A DNA stretch of 60,000 bases from Lineus longissimus (Eukaryota; Nemertea; Pilidiophora; Heteronemertea; Lineidae). Shown piece after piece: positions 1 to 12,997 of the stretch; positions within the stretch are counted from its first letter, which is position 1, and the number at the start of each line of letters is the position of its first letter. The stretch lies in contig NC_088315.1 in NCBI RefSeq assembly GCF_910592395.1, positions 20,783,219 through 20,843,218 of the forward strand, written 5' to 3'. The position numbers were made by a program, and so were the translations under genes. The notes below the pieces were generated by a model that was not told the DNA's origin, ran no database searches, and saw only the letters and a list, made by a program, of their open reading frames with translations.

Positions 1-1213
1 CCATTATAAGACATCTCTCTATTACCAAGGAGCATTGCATTGGTTGCTGAACAAACACTGAACCTAAACCTGACTATTCCAAGTCATTCGATTTCAATTC
101 TTGTCTCGTTCAAGATGTTTAAATCAGAATCATCCACCCAGAAACGTTTCTCACACAAGCCTGAGTGGTGATTTACACCTTGGTGTGTGCACTCTTCAAC
201 TCTCTCAGGGTCTTTCTCATAACTTCAACATTCAGAGCAAAGATTACTAGTTCTCTAAGCGGTCATGCTGATCTATCAATGTAAGAATATCACCATTTCA
301 TGTTCATTCTGCCTCTGGATAAGTTCTATCCAGATTGGCAATTCAAGGCTAACGCTTCAAATTAAAATCATGAATGACACCGAGGCATCCAAACTAAACA
401 TCAAATCATTCCCAACCAAAAGTTTTAAATCCTCTGAGTTCAATATCCTTTCCTTTCTCCACTTTGATGGCAAACTGTGTCACGGCAGCTTAGTGGTCAG
501 GGCCTGGACTCCTGCATGTCAAATTGATTTGTTCTCCTTTTGGCCGACTGCGAGTTCCTGTTTCTGAGTTGCACATACAGACCAGGTTCCGTACTGGATT
601 ATGTCATGACCAATAAGGGCAGTGAAAACAAAGATCAAATATTAACAATGTCTCAAAGATTCTAGATCCAACCAGCGGTCAAGATAAAGACTAGTTTTAT
701 TAAGGAAACTGAACTGAGGACTTTATCTTCGAGCCCAAGAGGCCATGGGTCCCAGAAGGCCACGATTGTCTCATGTGCCTCTCCTTGAGCAAGACACCTA
801 ATCCTTCAATACTTCCTACCACCCAAGAGCCACAATGGACCACCTAGACGTATGATCAACACTGATGCTCAGATGTCACTGACCAAATGTCACTGGTGAT
901 CCCCTGTGGACCAGCGTAGCTTTTTTGGCTGAATGAGCACATCCATTCATGTATATCAGGTGTATAGGAATTAAAAGCAGTGCTGTCGCAATCGACTCTT
1001 TAATGCTAATGAAGCATTTTGGTTACCTTTGAAGATGATATCCTTAATGCTTCTCTTCCTAACTCTCTCTTCCATCTTGTTAACCAGAGTTAGAGAAACC
1101 GACCAGACCCGGCTGGAAATCCCAGGCAAGACAAGTTCATGTCTGTGTTCACCATACTTCTTGTTTCCTTAGTATTGCTATTGATTTAGGGTCAAGTCGA
1201 ATCATGTCTACAT
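1..1213. other. No gene recognised
   Basis: The stretch is AT-rich and has only short open frames. The 100-codon plus-strand frame near 265-567 lacks splice context, resembles no domain I know and has a composition like its surroundings. I see no RNA gene or repeat here. Confidence 0.5.
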
Positions 1214-1625
1214 TAGCTGCGCTTACACCACGAAATATTGGTGGACCAATTGCACTTACACCACCACATTGCCGCGACAAATTGGTTCGGCAATCCATTG
1301 CCGATACAAATTGCCGAGCGAATTTGTCCCACCAAGCTTGATGGTCCAAATTCGCCCGGCTTGTTAAAAGCTCGGCTTTGTCGTGGTGTACGCGCAAATG
1401 GATCGGCAATTAGCTAGTTAGATGGTTCGGCTCCAGGCGGCGCTTTCGAAATGGCGCTTTCTGTCTGGGCTTTCTGCGTTCTGCTTATTGTTTGCGCGCC
1501 ATCTGTAGCCGGATTTTATAACTAGCTGCAGCGCTGGTGTAAGCGCTTGGTGGATTTTCGATGGTGCGGCATTGGTTCCCGAACCAAGATTGGTGGTCCA
1601 TTTTCAGGTGGTGTAAGTGCGGCTA
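1214..1625. mobile_element. Foldback MITE, Tc1/mariner-like
   Basis: Terminal inverted repeats of about 18 bp are visible: TAGCTGCGCTTACACCAC at 1214-1231 and its near-complement GTGGTGTAAGTGCGGCTA at 1608-1625. Both ends abut TA, the usual target duplication of Tc1/mariner elements. Further inverted segments are nested inside: GCACTTACACCACC at 1252-1265 against GGTGGTGTAAGTGC at 1607-1620, and GCGCTTACACCA at 1219-1230 against its complement at 1535-1546. The element is richer in CpG than its flanks and has no transposase frame, so it is a non-autonomous element. Assignment to Tc1/mariner rests only on the TA. Confidence 0.6.
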
Positions 1626-1910
1626 TTATCTACCAGGACTGCACACACGACACCATAAGGGTCAGTGGGCCTTGTTTACAAGATGGAACACTTCAATTAA
1701 TGGGTTATCAGACATGACCAGAGTTATGTAAACCAGGAGTTCAACTCAAGACAACTTCCTGTCTCTGCTGACTACTTCTGATATCATGCGAGCTGCACTG
1801 GCAAATATTGGTGGAGAAGAACGTATCACACAAACAAAAGGTTATAAATCCAGAACACAATTGAATGATCGCCAGAAAAAAACAATCGGGCAAAAGCATA
1901 ATCAGCAATA

Positions 1911-2348
1911 TGAGATATCGCATGTGAAATGTTACAGGGCCTACATAGAGTTTATGTGACAATATGTGATATCGCATGTGAAATGTTACAGGGGCCTACA
2001 GAGAGTTTATGTGACAATATGTGATATCGCATGTGAAATGTTACAGGGGCCTACATAGAGTTTATGTGACAATATGTGATATCGCATGTGAAATGTTACA
2101 GGGGCCTACAGAGAGTTTATGTGACAATATGTGATATCGCATGTGAAATGTTACAGGGGCCTACATAGAGTTTATGTGACAATATGTGATATCGCATGTG
2201 AAATGTTACAGGGGCCTACATAGAGTTTATGTGACAATATGTGATATCGCATGTGAAATGTTACAGGGGCCTACATAGAGTTTATGTCACAATATGTGAT
2301 ATCGCATGTGAAATGTTACAGGGGCCTACAGAGAGTTTATGTGACAAT
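1911..2348. repeat. 55-bp tandem repeat, about 8 copies
   Basis: The unit contains gatatcgcatgtgaaatg and restarts at 1966, 2021, 2076, 2131, 2186, 2241 and 2296. The first copy lacks one G in the GGGG run. Copies differ mainly at one site (catagag or cagagag). The unit is not a multiple of three and carries no lasting frame. Confidence 0.95.
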
Positions 2349-3000
2349 TGACCAACCAAACAATATCTATACATTTATTTGCAGCTCGGTACCTGCTCAC
2401 ATATTATGTTTGGTCGCTGGCACACCTTGATGAACTGTGATCATCAACTTGTAATTTCCCCAACAAATACCTTTTCCACTGATGAAGACAATTTTACAAG
2501 GAACAACCCATACAATGAGAGTGCTCTTGCTGCAGACATCGTCTCTTAACTAATCGCAAATGGACCTCAACACTTACCATGTTTTGGTGAGATCTTACTG
2601 CCTCCAAAAAGACCTTTCAGATTTTTGCTAACCAACATTCTGCTTCCAAACTTGGCAGTCGTTACATGTGGACCTACCCCCACCGTGGTAATTACTAAGT
2701 ATTGCACTAATTGAAACCCAGGGTATACTTACAAGATTTGGATGAGGTGATATAAGACAATTTGAGAAGATAAAAACTCTTGAAACCTCACAAAGAGATC
2801 TCAGCAGGACATCAGCATAAGCTGTTTTGGTCTGGTTTATTGTTTACTGTTGATTTTATAGTCTTATTCAAATACTGGATACGGAAAAAGAATAATTGTA
2901 TATGGATTGATAGAGTTCTTGAGATATATTGGAGAATAATTCAACAACTGAAGGGCAATTCATGTGTCTACTTGAATATCTTTGGCCCAGAAAGAGAAGT
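2349..3000. other. No gene recognised
   Basis: Single-copy AT-rich spacer between two minisatellites. A 77-codon frame starting at 2780 runs up to the next array but has no domain or splice evidence. Confidence 0.5.
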
Positions 3001-3938
3001 GCCGGTCATGTGAACCAACGAGTTGTGACAGGGAGGAGCTGAGCCACTGTGAGCATGGAATGTGCCTTCAGATGAGATACAGACAGCCGGTCATGTGAAC
3101 CAACGAGTTGTGACAGGGAGGAGCTGAGCCACTGCGAGCATGGAATGTGCCTTCAGATGAGATACAGACAGCCAGTCATGTGAACCAACGAGTTGTGACA
3201 GGGAGGAGCTGAGCCACTGCGAGCATGGAATGTGCCTTCAGATGAGATACAGACAGCCGGTCATGTGAACCAACGAGTTGTGACAGGGAGGAGCTGAGCC
3301 ACTGTGAGCATGGAATGTGCCTTCAGATGAGATACAGACAGCCGGTCATGTGAACCAACGAGTTGTGACAGGGAGGAGCTGAGCCACTGCGAGCATGGAA
3401 TGTGCCTTCAGATGAGATACAGACAGCCGGTCATGTGAACCAACGAGTTGTGACAGGGAGGAGCTGAGCCACTGCGAGCATGGAATGTGCCTTCAGATGA
3501 GATACAGACAGCCGGTCATGTGAACCAACGAGTTGTGACAGGGAGGAGCTGAGCCACTGCGAGCATGGAATGTGCCTTCAGATGAGATACAGACAGCCAG
3601 TCATGTGAACCAACGAGTTGTGACAGGGAGGAGCTGAGCCACTGCGAGCATGGAATGTGCCTTCAGATGAGATACAGACAGCCAGTCATGTGAACCAATG
3701 AGTTGTGACAGGGAGGAGCTGAGCCACTGCGAGCATGGAATGTGCCTTCAGATGAGATACAGACAGCCGGTCATGTGAACCAACGAGTTGTGACAGGGAG
3801 GAGCTGAGCCACTGCGAGCATGGAATGTGCCTTCAGATGAGATACAGACAGCCGGTCATGTGAACCAACGAGTTGTGACAGGGAGGAGCTGAGCCACTGC
3901 GAGCATGGAATGTGCGTTCAGATGAGATACAGACAGCC
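3001..3938. repeat. 85-bp tandem repeat, 11 copies
   Basis: Units begin gccggtcatgtgaaccaacg at 3001 and every 85 bp up to 3851. The eleven copies are almost identical. Variants are gccgg/gccag and actgtgag/actgcgag, with single changes in copy 9 (caatgag) and copy 11 (tgtgcgttc). Such uniformity points to recent expansion or homogenisation. Confidence 0.95.
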
Positions 3939-5496
3939 AACTTGGCTTTGAGAGACCATAAAGCTCAAGTGCCTGTAATGGGTATCGCAAGAGATGATTT
4001 TCAGAAACGTGATGGCCGAACAGTGTTTGGACTGATATAACCGAGCTGGGTGCTTTGAGGGGCCCATTTTCTTGATGTCAGACAGGGGGGATACCAGACA
4101 TCAGGGGTGGCCACCCAGGTCAAATACTCTGTTGGAGAATGAATGTTAAAGTACTTTGAGATTGTTGTGGATTATAAAGTGCTTTAAAAGAACTTTGATT
4201 TAATGAAACAAACTTTTGAAATGAGGAACTGAAACTATGAGATGTTCTCTCCCAAGCGGTACCCACAACATGTTTGAACACACAATATATTTATCATGCT
4301 GTAAGTCCCCTTTTGTTGGATGCTTTGAAATAATCATAAGAAAGAGACATTGATCAGACAATGTCATCAGGTACAAGATTAAGAGATGGCGAGGTGATCA
4401 GACATGGCCTCCTTTCTCATGCCAATCAGGCCTGGTGTAGAGACATCTTTAAAGAAATCATATTTGAAACCAATTTTTAAGTCTAAATAATGCCTTGGGC
4501 TACCAGTGGGTTTGAAGAATCCAGATCGCACGTGTGAAGTGTTAATTGACTACTGTCTGTTTGTGAAGTTGGAGGTCTGATGGCACAGTGAGGTTAAGCT
4601 TGCAAGCTGAAAGCAAAACGATGGCAGGGACTGTGGAGGGGGTCCTCTGAGCTAGACGTAACATGATACTAACCAAAGGGCTTGCATTGATGAGAGCACG
4701 AATCATGGTCACGTTACCACTGTCTCTCATGGGCAAGTATTGCCTTGAGTATCCAAATAAGTCCTGGAGTGAATGATATTTGAATGGTTCACTATCCAAA
4801 TGACGTTCTTCTCTGTGTCAATTGCACCTCAATGTTACAGTCGTATAATTCCAAATCTATATAGCCCAGGCCACTAGGTTTACCCCTCTCGAGAATTTGT
4901 TTCACAGCAGCTTGTTCCATGTGCATACTATAACAGACTTGATGTTTTTATCCAAAGTATCCACAGGTAAAGTGGCTGGATTTTAGGCCAAGAGGCTTGT
5001 TTAACAGTGTATAATTTCACAATTATTGTAAGTGCATAACAACTCATGAAAATGAATGTACAATATCCGATGTGATTACAGAAAGAGTGAAAGGCATAAA
5101 AATGACTTAAGGTGAATTCCACGAAGGGATAGTAAGTCTCCCAGATCAGCCAGATGGGCACCTTGTAGATGTTGACAAAAATTTTAGGTCAAGTAGCATA
5201 ATATGTCAGCGCACAATTTCACAATTATCGCAAGGGCCTCTTATGCAACTCTCGTGAATATGAATGCAAACTATCCGATGTGATGACAGAGAGAGACTGA
5301 AATCATGAATAACTAATAACTCCATGGAGAGGATATTACACAGGACGCCGAGTTGGTAATAAGTAAACAGTCTGATTGCTGCAAGTTACAAAGGTCCCAT
5401 TCATATCATATCATAGTCCGTTCTATGATACATGGACAGTTGTATCATAACAACCCTTATGAATAATTGGAGGGAAAGATCAATTAGGGTTGAATC
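3939..5496. other. Intergenic spacer with one diverged duplication
   Basis: No gene recognised. Segments at about 4976-5110 and 5180-5316 are diverged direct copies. Both read ...ttttaggycaag...aatttcacaattat... and then ...atccgatgtgat..acag.gag, so an old local duplication of about 135 bp is present. Confidence 0.55.
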
Positions 5497-5587
5497 GCTT
5501 ACCAGTTAAAACGTCCCCACTCCAAAACGTCCCCGGGTACAGGAAAACGTCCTCGGACCAAAACATCCCCTATCCAAAACGTCCCTG
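5497..5587 (+). repeat. Left terminal inverted repeat with AAAACGTCC array
   Basis: Five spaced copies of AAAACGTCC (one as AAAACATCC) lie within about 80 bp, from 5508 on. The arrangement mirrors the right end. Such sub-terminal repeats may be transposase binding sites; that role is inferred. Confidence 0.7.
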
Positions 5588-6196
5588 CCTTCATTAACAA
5601 TGGTTAAGGCGTATGCCTGTATGGCAAGTGTACTGGATAGCTGGATAGTACTATAAAATAGGGGAAGGGAGTACACTCACTTATTGTGTGTAAGCACGTG
5701 GAAATAGGGTTCGGATAAAGAAGGAATCAACGAAGTGTGTACTGTAAATTCTGAATGCTATCTGACTACTTTATTGAACAAGGAAGTTACATGGGTCACG
5801 TGAACCTGGGAATAATAATGAGATGGCGGGAAGGATCTAAGCTAATCAGAACGAAGTATCAGGATGGGCGGTCCCAGACAACGTGATACTAGGAAGTAGG
5901 CATGACTATACATGACTAAAGTTACTATCAATGCAGGCTGTCCGCGACACTTATGTAATAATCCTCAGGATGGGCGCAACTTAAAAGCGAACAACTCAAG
6001 AAATAGCCTACTTTGATGTCTCTTTATTATTAAGCAACAAACATAGGTATGCCTATGACTATTTACAAGATGTACAATTAGTATTTACAAGTGTTTACAA
6101 GTTTAAAATCAATTGCTACATGCAATATTGTCCAGATCTAATCCAAACAATTGTCTGAAATATACACACACTAAAGTCTACTACAATAATTCAACG

Positions 6197-6694
6197 TCAC
6201 GAATGTCTATTTGATGTTTGGCGCAACAACGTGCGAACATGTGCGCAGGAGAGCGAGTGCCGACTGGTCCCGTTGTTGAAATCGTTCCATGCGGCGGCGA
6301 TCTTTGCTTGGTTGCTTCGATACTGGTTTCGTTGCCTCCGTTCATTGAGCTTCTTATCGGACACGAGTCGCACCTACATGTTCACCAGATTGGCCTGTTC
6401 CACCAGAAGTCGCACCATCAGGTAGAAGGACAGGTTTCCCCAACTGACGTGGCGATTGAGGGCTCCATGCCACCCCTCAACATCGTTGTTGGTCCTGACG
6501 GGCTGCATGAAGACGCTCCAGGTAGCTGGCTTCAGTAGGTGGCAATCGATCCACTGGCGGCGAATGTACGTGGTAAGGCGTTGCAATGAGTCGGTCGTTG
6601 CTTTCTGTTCTGTAATGATCGTCTTGCACTCTGACTCATAACAGAAGTTCATGAAGTAGCCAGTTGATTTCATACTCAGGATGAATTGAAGCAT
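6197..6694 (-). pseudogene. MULE-type transposase C-terminal remnant
   Basis: The minus-strand frame contains RTNNDVEGWHGALNR, which matches the conserved segment after the catalytic region in MULE-family transposases. An upstream segment ends in LQRLTTYIRRQWID, and LVEQANLVNM follows. A TAG at 6374-6376 interrupts the frame, but the same frame continues for 58 more codons with VRLVSDKKLNERRQRNQYRS and KIAAAWNDFNNG, a basic helix seen at this place in the family. It then ends at TGA 6197-6199. The N-terminal and catalytic parts are not visible, and a stop lies upstream in frame. It is a broken fragment, about 165 codons of a protein that is usually several hundred residues long. It is close to the left terminus of the element above, which fits its being that element's own gene. 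Confidence 0.7.
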
Positions 6695-7330
6695 TGGACT
6701 GCCCCGGGAGTGCAGGGCATGACAGAAGAACTTTTGAGCAATATTCTATACCTCAGGCGACTGTAATCATATATATGTCAATAAAGTTGTTGTTTTTTGT
6801 TACCCTCCAACACTGCATAAAATGGTTCATGTGCTCACCTGGATTCCAACAGTGAAGGGTCATTATTTGACATGTGACGTCAAGAAGTAGAGGTGATCAA
6901 AGTTTGCCATCAGTGGCCAATTGATGATTTTCATGGATAGAGAGGGGTTTCCTCAAGTCTGAATGCCAGACATGTACGCCTAAGAACCATATTAGACCAA
7001 AAATCTGCTAGGGTAGGAGATCTTTCCTATTTGTGCACAGTTTCAGGTCAAAGGCCCCACTCAGTGGCTACAAAAATTTCAACTACAGTTTTCATTGTAA
7101 ATTCAGAAAAATTTCTATGGCCAGCAAAGTGGTTCCCTTTATGGACAGTGATTGAAAGTGTTACCAGATCCAGGAATTTAGAGCTTGGGGGGTTAAGGGC
7201 CTAGCTTTATTTATTTGGGGTATTTTTTAGATTGGTTCCTTACAGGGTAATTCAGTAGTAGGCCTATTTCCTTTGTGATTCTAATATTGGGTGTAGGCCT
7301 ATGTAGGTTCTCCCTGCCTGTGTTCTGTGC

Positions 7331-7534
7331 CATTTGACCAGTTCATGTCCGTGTGAGAGGTTTCAAATATATATCTATATCATTTACAGGTTAGTGCAGT
7401 TTCGTTTGTTTTCTGTGTATTTTCATGTTTTGTCATCATTGTTAGTGCTTCATATTTTGTCATCATTGTAAAGGCCATTTGATCAGTTCATGTCCGTGTG
7501 AGAGGTTTCAAATATATATCTATATCATTTACAG
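7331..7534. repeat. Direct duplication of about 58 bp
   Basis: catttgaccagttcatgtcc followed by gtgtgagaggtttcaaatat and a short AT tract occurs at about 7331-7389 and again at about 7477-7534 with one change. The 90 bp between the copies contain a smaller duplication (tttgtcatcattgt). Each copy ends in tttacag. Confidence 0.8.
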
Positions 7535-7689
7535 AAGTGTCATAAGTTATTGCTCTGAAGGAGAAAGTCGATTGTCATCCGGAAGAAGCAGTTTGTCTGT
7601 TCCCGGCTACAAAAGGATCCCTTATCCTCTCATTGCTGGCAGAGGCAGGTTCACCGGTCTGCAGACAATTAGAAATGCTCGGTGAAGGT

Positions 7690-9520
7690 GCATTGTTTTT
7701 TCTACATTTCTTAAGATCATAAGGGATCAAGTACAACACTGAAAAGTTTGAGAAAACTTCTAAGGAGAGATCAAATTACTTCAAATTCTCAAATTTCTGG
7801 TAATTTTTACAAATGTGGTGAACTTTCCAAAAATATCATCAGGACTCTCAGCACTGCTTAGAATAACAACAGACACAAATCTGTCTGGTCATATATAAGT
7901 TGCAAACTTCTCAATATCAGAGGTCTGATCAATCTAAGAAGTTTTCTCTGTAACAATGTTTTTAATTGTTCACAGTTCCTAAATAAGGCTAAAGCCTACA
8001 TCAACTTCTGTCATCAAAACAAGAGTGGAACCTCCCTTATCAGACACCTCTCTTAGCAGGACACCCTCACGATATACGTCTAAAATAAGTCATTTCTATG
8101 CAAATTGTTCGCTGTAATCAGGACATCTCCCTAGTGAGGACAGCATCTGTCTGTCCAAAGGGTGTCCTTAATAAAAGTGAGAAAACCATCACATAAATTT
8201 TCGAATCAGTCTAGATTTTTCGTCTGCTGGAACAACATGTCACAGATCAGAATAGAATAGAAATCTGAACACAAATGCGCTGATTAGGTAAAGTGTTACT
8301 GTATAGGGGGCGCTTCAGTTTAAACCAGAAGTTTTGGCAGCTTCCACTCATCATCACTTTCTCTCATCCATAATAAGATGATATCACATATTATTTAGCT
8401 GAGTGTGTGTCTTTTTTGTAATAACCTTGGGGTTCTATAAGGATTTGATAAATTCAAATTCCCAAATTATGTATGCAAGTGGAATACACAATAATAAAGG
8501 TACTGACTCATCATTATCTTGACATTCCCCCTTTAACCAAACTAATCCAATCATCCATAATACTTAATCAAAGTTGTTAAAGAAAGGTATTGTGAGAACC
8601 ATAATTGAAGCAGTAGCATGACAGGCTTGACACCGGGACAATGGACAAGGGATTAGACTGGAATAATGAAAAGGAGGTTTGGGTCACATGACTTAATTAG
8701 CATAGCAGAACCAGTTCTAACTGCCCTGTCCATTTTGAATCAGTGCTGGTTTGTCTTTGGACTGAAGTAAGTGTGGAAATTTGTGTCTCATTTTTCCTGA
8801 ACAACTTGATCAAATTTATCTAAATTTGAGGAATTGAAATTTGAAGAACTAAATTTGAAGTTGACCTGTTCAGCTTATTCAGCAGGAGATTCTTGAACCT
8901 TTCAACAGTTGAATATTTCTGTTCCCATTTTTCTCTTTCAAAAATTTCTTCTGGATTTTTCCGCAGGCCAAGACTCGAGGCAGGTCAACTTGGATGTGAG
9001 CTACTCTAAGTTGGGCAAGTACAACTTCTTTCCACTTTCCAAATGATCAGAACAGATGCAGAGAAAACTAATCTTTCAAAGACCCACATGATGTGATGTC
9101 ACATCATCAGTATATCTTTGAGCCAAGAATCAGACATCAGTTTCTCAAACTTTTCTGCTGATGCATGCCTGAAATGTTGAGGTAGTTTCTTGGCGACCTT
9201 TTTCTTTGACTCTCAGTTTCGAACAGTTCAGGTACTTGAGGTACTGATTCATCCTACATGCTTAGTGCAACACTTTTGACCGCGCCTTGGCCGGCAGTGA
9301 TCACACTGAAGAAACCAGCCAAATCTGGTCACCGGACTTCTTGTCTGAACAAGTTGTTTGAACGACCCTGTAAAGCTTTTGTGGTCAGGTAACACTGAAA
9401 TCAAGAACTTGATTAAGAACTTGATGTTGACTTATCAGTGTTCTCTTGATACCACGTAAAATACAATTTCAAATGATGTTACAAATCAATCAATCAAAAA
9501 CTTTTGGCAACCACTAGATA
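7690..9520. other. Interior of the decayed transposon, no gene
   Basis: AT-rich DNA with no frame above 60 codons and no recognisable domain. I see no RNA gene. Confidence 0.5.
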
Positions 9521-9521
9521 G

Positions 9522-9705
9522 TGGTCTCCCTGGCATCTGCTTGCAACTTTTGTTGACACTCCACCGCGATCTCAAGGACCTGGCTTTATCTAATGATATG
9601 TCCGCAAGGGGAGAGCGGGGGAAGGGTGGAAGAGCCAGTCACCCCCGTGGGAGCAAGATTCCTGAAAGGGTGTCTTCGGAAAGGGCAAGCATTTGTTGGA
9701 GAGAC
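9522..9705 (+). repeat. Dispersed repeat, copy 1 of 2
   Basis: About 180 bp starting gatagtggtctccctggcat and ending ...gggcaagcatttgtt is repeated almost exactly at 10826-11005. It contains a G-rich core (gggagagcgggggaagggtgg). It could be a SINE-like or MITE-like element, but I see no convincing polymerase III boxes. Confidence 0.85.
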
Positions 9706-10727
9706 TTCTTGTCTAAACAGTACCATTCTGCCCCCTCTAAGGCATACAGTGGTAACTAATAAACTGACTGCGAAATGAAAGCAAGTTGAACATGAGATGC
9801 TCATCATTCCGTCTTGGGTTGCAGAGAAAACTAATCTCGCAAAGACCCAAGAGTCCAGAGTAGTTCTCTAGTAATAGTGCAGATAGTGAGTCGACTGTGT
9901 TTCCTCCGTCTCTCTGTTCAGGAAAAAAAATGCTTCAGTCCTGGTTCAGTTAATCATGTTGCAGCTTTCAGCATTATTTCAGATATTTTGATTGCCATGG
10001 ATCATTGAATGCCGATGGCCAACCTGTCCACAAAGGCAAGACAACCGAGATAAGATCTCTGAGCCTTGAGTATCTTAATGAGCACAGAATTGTGTTGGTT
10101 TCAAGAGTAGGTGAGAAGTAAGCTTTTAATCGTCCTCTAATAGAGCAGACTGTGGTACCAGCGTCTGGCACTTGATACTAAGCTGCAATCTCTCTGATCA
10201 GACCAGTTTATGCTCTAGCCCTGTTTAAGTAATCATGTTGCATCTTTCAGCATATTTTCAGAGCCTATTGAATCGTTGAATGCCGATGGCCCCACTTGCA
10301 CACTCAAGGAAGACAGCCAAGCCCAACGTGAGATCTTTGAGCATGGAGTTTACCCAGAGCACAGGTTTGTGCTGACAGATGCACACATTACAAAGTGTCA
10401 ACCACTGTGCATAATGCTTTCTTTGAAATCAGAAAATATACTTTTTAAAGAGATATTTTTTGTTCTCTTATCTTTGCAACTGTTTCATGTTTGGTACTGT
10501 CAGGGTTATATCATTCTCCCTCACCACCATAACTGCCCGCACTGACTGCACTGCCCCTCTTCCCAACTTAACTCTCCTGACCTGCCAAGCACTATAATTG
10601 CCTTTACCTTGCATGAACTTCCTACCTGCATCCACCTGGCACATTATGAAATAACCCCGACTGTATCACATGATGAAATATTTGCTGCTATGAATCAAAG
10701 ATTTTTCTGTGAGTTTTGAGATACCTT

Positions 10728-11530
10728 GCTATTGATCGGTATAATTGCATGATTTCAGATTCTCATATTTTTAAGGTTCAAGAAGTCTACAGGAATACAG
10801 GGAAGTAGGCTGTTATGGATGTCAGATAGTGGTCTCCCTGGCATCTGCTTGCAATTTTTGTTGACACTCCACCGCGATCTCAAGGACCTGGCTTTATCAA
10901 TGATATGTCCGCAAGGGGAGAGCAGGGGGAAGGGTGGAAGAGCCAGTCACCCCCGTGGGAGCAAGATTCCTGAAAGGGTGTCTTCGGAAAGGGCAAGCAT
11001 TTGTTCGCCATTAAACACAAGATTGAGGACTGAGGCATCAGATTTTTCAGCGAGATTTAAGACATCTTGCCAGGCATCAGATTTATCAGCAAGATTTAAA
11101 ATACCTTGCTATTGGTCGGTATAATTGCATGATTTCAGATTCTCATATTTTTAAGGTTCAAGAAGTCTACAGGAATACAAGCTTGGAGAGGACAGGTTGC
11201 GGATCTTGGATTTTCATGGACTTTGGGATGACTATGAATGATTGTAGTTGAGATAGGTCAAGGTAGGTGTCTTGATCTTGTATTTTTCAGTTAGTTTTAA
11301 GATAACTTGCTAAGGATTAGAAATTTTTCAGCGAGATTTAAGACATCTTGCCAGGCATCAGATTTATCGGCAAGATTTGAGATATCTTGCTAGTGATCGG
11401 TATAACTGCATGATTTCAGATTCTCATATTTTTAAGGTTCAAGAATCTGGTTGCGGATCTTGGATTTTCATGGACTTGGGGATGACTATGAATGATTGTA
11501 GTTGAGATAGGTCAAGGTAGGTGTCTCGAT
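10728..11530 (+). repeat. Nested duplication block with copy 2 of the 180-bp repeat
   Basis: The 180-bp repeat recurs at 10826-11005. Around it, the segment tcggtataattgcatgattt...ggttcaagaa occurs near 10735, 11117 and 11398. The segment gcggatcttggattttcatg...aggtaggtgtct occurs at 11201 and 11453. The segment cagcgagatttaagacatct occurs at 11048 and 11330. The spacing of about 285-290 bp between several pairs suggests tandem duplication followed by deletion. Confidence 0.8.
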
Positions 11531-12278
11531 CCTTGGATCAGCTTGGACACTGAATGATGTACAGTCTGGTTATTTTCGATGCCATTGATTGATTATGTGA
11601 TTGAAGTAAGATGCCTTTTTGCTCCGCCACCTATACATTCAAGAACATCGAAAGGAGGAATCAACAAGAATGTACAGAGGAGATTTCCTGCCAAGTCTTG
11701 CTGAGGATTCTGTTATGAATTGATTGTGTCATTCTCATTCTAATATTTTAAAGCAGTTTATTTCATGACTGGCAGTTAGTGCCGTCATCCGTAGGCACTT
11801 CTAGTGTAGCCGTTAGTGATAGGATGGAGACCAGCGAGTGTAGTAGGTGTAGGCGCAACGTATCTAAGGTTAGACACTCACTGGTCTTTATCTCCAGGAA
11901 GATGACACACTCGGGGGGGTAACCATGGCCAAGCTGAAATACAACCTTCTCACTCGAACTTGGACCCAGTTGTTCGGTTTCATTGGTTTATATCAAATTT
12001 TAACTCTTTGAACGTAAACCGATGCTCGGTGATCATGCTGTGTCATTTAGCACAGGGCTTGAAAGGCTTAAAACATTCATCTCTCATAAAAAGTGTGAGT
12101 TTATGGTCATGGCCTGCAAAGGCAATCGCTTTTTTGTACCTGTTTTTTCTTGTTTATAAAATGTAAAATGTATGATGTAAATAATGAAGTAAAAAATGTA
12201 TTATTTAATAAGAAAATAGACTCATTTAAGTTATTTACATATTTTGTTATGGTTCAATGAATATGTACAGGCCCCAAC

Positions 12279-12400
12279 TGTAAACCCACCCAGGAGCTGT
12301 CCAGGCGTTCAATATGGTGGCACCAGCAGAATCTGTCATAAGCACTGTCCCCTACTGTAAACCCACCAGGTGCTGTCCAAGCATTCAATATGGCGGCACC
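12279..12400. repeat. Direct duplication, 77 bp apart
   Basis: tgtaaacccacc..ag.gctgtcca.gc.ttcaatatgg.ggcacc occurs at about 12279-12324 and 12356-12400 with a few substitutions. Confidence 0.75.
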
Positions 12401-12518
12401 TTGTACTCACCTGTTCAAGGGCCTCACTAGCCAGTGAAACAAGGTCCACTTTGTCCCCCCCCCTCAATGGTTCTATGGACAGAAGCCATTTCTGAGGATA
12501 GTGCCATCTTCTGTGACC

Positions 12519-12740
12519 TATAGACCGAGTCACCACCCTAAGCTTGGCTTCATTAGACAAGATACGTCCAGTCCGTGGGGAGAGTTTAGCCTATAGACCG
12601 AGTCACCACCCTAAGCTTGGCTTCATTAGACAAGATACGTCCAGTCCGTGGGGAGAGTTTAGCCTATAGACCGAGTCACCACCCTAAGCTTGGCTTCATT
12701 AGACAAGATACGTCCAGTCCGTGGGGAGAGTTTAGCCTAT
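12519..12740. repeat. 73-bp tandem repeat, 3 copies
   Basis: Units start tatagaccgagtcaccaccc at 12519, 12592 and 12665 and are identical apart from the truncated end. The 66- and 108-codon frames here are by-products of the repeat. Confidence 0.95.
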
Positions 12741-12805
12741 TTTTGCGAGTGCCAAATCCTTGGTTCATATTCAAAGATGTTTTCTTCCATCTTATTGATG
12801 AAAAA

Positions 12806-12994
12806 TTACTTTTCTGAGATTTCTTCGTATGTCCATACCTTGACTAGTCGACTCTCCTTCATCTTCTCACAAACGACGGGAATCTCGTGCGTCCATGGCG
12901 TCTTGGAGCCCATGACCTTGACCCTTACGGCCTTCATGTCGCTATCCTCTGTCACATACGAGGCAAGCGTCTGCCGTGCACCTAGGATATTCAT
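12806..12994 (-). CDS. Orphan ORF of 62 codons with strong GC3 bias
   Basis: The frame starts at an ATG (MNILGARQTLASYV) and runs to TAA, with KVMGSKTPWTHEIPVVC and LVKVWTYEEISEK. Third positions are strongly G or C (aag gcc gta agg gtc aag gtc atg ggc tcc), unlike the AT-rich surroundings, so it is or was translated. A stop lies shortly upstream. It overlaps the end of the LINE remnant in another frame and sits inside the right part of the MULE-like element. It could be a captured gene piece or an element gene. I do not recognise the family. Confidence 0.4.
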   Translation of the reverse strand: MNILGARQTLASYVTEDSDMKAVRVKVMGSKTPWTHEIPVVCEKMKESRLVKVWTYEEISEK

Positions 12995-12997
12995 GCG

